Positions 4,378-5,239 of a stretch of 5,239 nucleotides of DNA are shown here, piece after piece. The position numbers were made by a program, and so were the translations under genes. Source of the DNA: Microcaldota archaeon (GTDB lineage: Archaea; Micrarchaeota; Micrarchaeia; Micrarchaeales; Micrarchaeaceae); assembly GCA_021816645.1 (NCBI GenBank), contig JAKAXF010000048.1, positions 1 to 5,239 of the forward strand, given 5' to 3'. The notes beneath the pieces were generated by a model. That model worked only from the letters and a program-made list of their open reading frames with translations. It searched no databases and had not been told where the DNA came from. Numbering within the stretch: position 1 is the first letter of the stretch; the number at the start of each line of letters is the position of its first letter.

Positions 4378-4700
4378 ATAACCACGAAGAAATACGGCGT
4401 TTCGCCGATTATCTGAAGACTCAAGCGGAATTTTGGTGGGCAGAATCGGATAAGGTAGCTAAGGATAACGAGATTCCAGAAGCCATCAGGCGGCGTCTCA
4501 GCGAGGAGTGCGCGATCCGGGCAGATATATTGGAATGCACCAAGACCGCTTTCGTGGAATCCTTTTCCGGCTCATTTAGCAAGAAGGAGCTGGAAGAGGA
4601 GTTGGCGCACGAGAGGATCATAGACGAGCTAATGGCTGCGATAATCAAGGCAACAAAAATAGAGGAAGAGAAGCACGAAGACGAGAGGTTGAAAGCATGA
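4374..4700 (+). CDS. All-helical hypothetical protein, 108 residues
   Basis: This protein is predicted almost entirely helical: I-R-R-F-A-D-Y-L-K-T-Q-A-E-F-W-W-A-E-S near the N-terminus, then I-P-E-A-I-R-R-R-L-S-E-E. A long acidic helix follows with K-K-E-L-E-E-E-L-A-H-E-R and I-I-D-E-L-M-A-A-I-I-K. Spaced Leu/Ile and Glu/Lys suggest a coiled coil or helical bundle. Two Cys residues are not arranged as a metal site. It ends E-D-E-R-L-K-A, the Lys form of the shared tail. The start at 4374 overlaps the previous stop within an exact AGGCTGAGAGCATGA; an upstream extension to 4257 would overlap the zinc-finger gene and is rejected. No family is recognised. Confidence 0.85.
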   Translation: MNNHEEIRRFADYLKTQAEFWWAESDKVAKDNEIPEAIRRRLSEECAIRADILECTKTAFVESFSGSFSKKELEEELAHERIIDELMAAIIKATKIEEEKHEDERLKA

Positions 4701-4903
4701 CCCGCAAGGAACCGGTTTATTGGATATACGCGCTGAAAGCGGACGGGGAACCCGTGGATGAGGGGTTCGCATCCACGAAGCGCGGCGCATACAGGGTGCT
4801 GCTCAGGATGGAGCGGAAGCACCCGCGTCTCGAAGTGCATACGGCATACTGGCATGGCGGCAGGGAAGTGACCGTAGAGGAACCGAAAAGATTGAAATCG
4901 TGA
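4697..4903 (+). CDS. Small alpha/beta hypothetical protein, 68 residues
   Basis: This 68-residue protein has a strand (V-Y-W-I-Y-A-L-K-A), a turn (D-G-E-P-V-D-E-G-F), a helix starting T-K-R-G-A-Y-R-V-L-L-R-M-E-R and a final strand (L-E-V-H-T-A-Y-W-H). This is a compact beta-alpha-beta layout. It recalls small phage proteins in which an S/T-K-x-x-A-Y helix follows a short strand, but no function is known. It is coupled to the gene before by ATGA at 4697, after AGGTTGAAAGC. It ends P-K-R-L-K-S, keeping the shared tail although the next gene starts 13 bases later with its own ribosome-binding site. Confidence 0.85.
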   Translation: MTRKEPVYWIYALKADGEPVDEGFASTKRGAYRVLLRMERKHPRLEVHTAYWHGGREVTVEEPKRLKS

Positions 4904-4909
4904 AGCGGC

Positions 4910-4915
4910 TGGTGG
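4910..4915 (+). promoter_or_regulatory. Shine-Dalgarno TGGTGG before 4917
   Basis: TGGTGG lies one base before ATG 4917, within CTGGTGGCATGGCG, and matches the C-ATGG context of the starts at 855 and 1003. The spacing is short, so support is moderate. It separates this gene from the ATGA-coupled run before it. Confidence 0.45.
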
Positions 4916-4916
4916 C

Positions 4917-5239
4917 ATGGCGACCGAAGAGAACTATGAGGGGTCTGCAAACGATATGGTTTCCGCGATGTCGATGTCTTTCTATGCCTCATGGTTCAAA
5001 AATGACGTTTCACCGCATCTCTCAAAGGAGCAGAAGACCAAGCTTTTGCGCAAGTTATCTGACCTGAGCCTCCTTATGCAATTAGATAGCATGGGGGACA
5101 TGTCTCTAGACGAGTTACCGGAGCTAAAACCGTATGCCAGTACCCGTTCATTCAGCGGCCCGCAGCTTTACGCCGTTTTCACGGAATTGTTCCATGAGCT
5201 TTACCCGAACAGCGGAATAAAAAGGCCTTATAGATCGGA
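4917..5239 (+). CDS. Helical hypothetical protein, cut by the right edge
   Basis: About 107 codons are open from ATG 4917 to the window edge with no stop; the last two to three codons lie in the probable adapter remnant. The visible part is largely helical: S-A-M-S-M-S-F-Y-A-S-W-F, then L-S-K-E-Q-K-T-K-L-L-R-K-L-S-D-L-S-L-L-M-Q-L. An acidic loop (M-S-L-D-E-L-P-E-L) and another helix with L-Y-A-V-F-T-E-L-F-H-E-L-Y follow. It has no Cys and is not rich in basic residues. Its Ser, Leu and Phe codons (TCA, TTA, TTC) are more mixed than upstream, so it may have a different history. No family is recognised. The end of the protein, including any shared tail, is missing. Confidence 0.75.
   Translation, partial: MATEENYEGSANDMVSAMSMSFYASWFKNDVSPHLSKEQKTKLLRKLSDLSLLMQLDSMGDMSLDELPELKPYASTRSFSGPQLYAVFTELFHELYPNSGIKRPYRS
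5232..5239. other. Probable sequencing-adapter remnant, right end
   Basis: AGATCGGA is the first eight bases of the Illumina adapter AGATCGGAAGAGC. With CCGATCT at the left end it forms the expected pair for an insert with incompletely trimmed adapters. Genuine sequence probably ends at 5231. The last codons of the gene at 4917 are affected. Confidence 0.75.

Larger units (their letters stand above)
624..4700 (+). repeat. Family of 15-base gene-junction repeats, consensus AGGNTGAGRKCATGA
   Basis: Ten dispersed copies end at the TGA of an upstream gene and carry an ATG overlapping it. Three are identical, AGGCTGAGAGCATGA at 2518-2532, 3977-3991 and 4363-4377. Near copies are at 624-638, 1604-1618, 2047-2061, 2244-2258, 2883-2897, 3287-3301 and 4686-4700. 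Each encodes the last residues R-L/M-R/K-A/S of the upstream protein, supplies purine-rich ribosome-binding bases, and gives an ATGA stop/start overlap. The 624-638 copy leads only into a 14-codon frame, so it no longer serves a real downstream gene. At 85, 845, 998, 1272, 2714 and 4903 the tail is encoded without the overlap. Confidence 0.85.

Noticed and set aside
1..5239. CRISPR array, terminal repeats or transposon ends
   Set aside because: There are no regularly spaced palindromic repeats. The junction repeats are tied to gene ends and unevenly spaced, and the end inverted repeat is explained by adapter sequence.

Overview
The window is an almost gap-free, single-strand array of very small genes: 19 coding regions, all on the + strand, mostly 34 to 194 codons. 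There is no rRNA, tRNA, CRISPR array, insertion sequence or recognisable chromosomal housekeeping gene. It looks like the small-gene region of an archaeal virus, provirus or plasmid. Three things suggest Archaea: a clear BRE plus TATA-box promoter at 652-666, Shine-Dalgarno sequences of the GGTGAT type directly before ATG, and heavy use of AGG/AGA arginine and ATA isoleucine codons. No hallmark gene (capsid, portal, replication initiator, integrase) is visible, so the element type and host are inferred. Both ends carry short matches to the Illumina adapter (1-7 and 5232-5239), so genuine sequence probably runs from 8 to 5231.

Layout. Positions 2-85 hold only the C-terminal tail of a gene. A 182-residue protein follows (90-638), with a Cys/His zinc-binding motif and seven 15-residue Tyr/His-Lys helical repeats. 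The only clear promoter lies in the longest gap (639-704), between two perfect 10-base direct repeats that look like operators. Downstream come a 46-residue glycine-rich putative membrane peptide (705), a small basic protein (855), an 89-residue archaeal-type protein (1003), a zinc-binding protein (1289), two unrecognised or zinc-ribbon proteins (1615, 2058), a 38-residue stand-alone copy of the 1289 zinc domain (2255), and then a run of small helical, basic or zinc-finger proteins (2380 to 4903). A helical protein is cut by the right edge (4917 onward).

The most unusual feature is how genes are joined. Sixteen of 18 visible C-termini end in a near-identical tail, typically Lys/Glu-Arg-Leu/Met-Arg/Lys-Ala/Ser, on otherwise unrelated proteins. 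At most junctions its DNA (consensus AGGNTGAGRKCATGA) also supplies the ribosome-binding purines and an ATGA stop/start overlap. The tail persists at junctions without such coupling, so it is not explained by translation alone. The array reads as translation units (1289-2371, 2380-2714, 2727-3402, 3407-4903), each opened by its own Shine-Dalgarno and continued by ATGA coupling.

At least six genes encode Cys-rich, probably zinc-binding modules, three of them sharing one pattern (CxCG, then His, then a Cys cluster). Small regulatory or host-interaction proteins of a mobile element would fit, but no individual function can be assigned with confidence.
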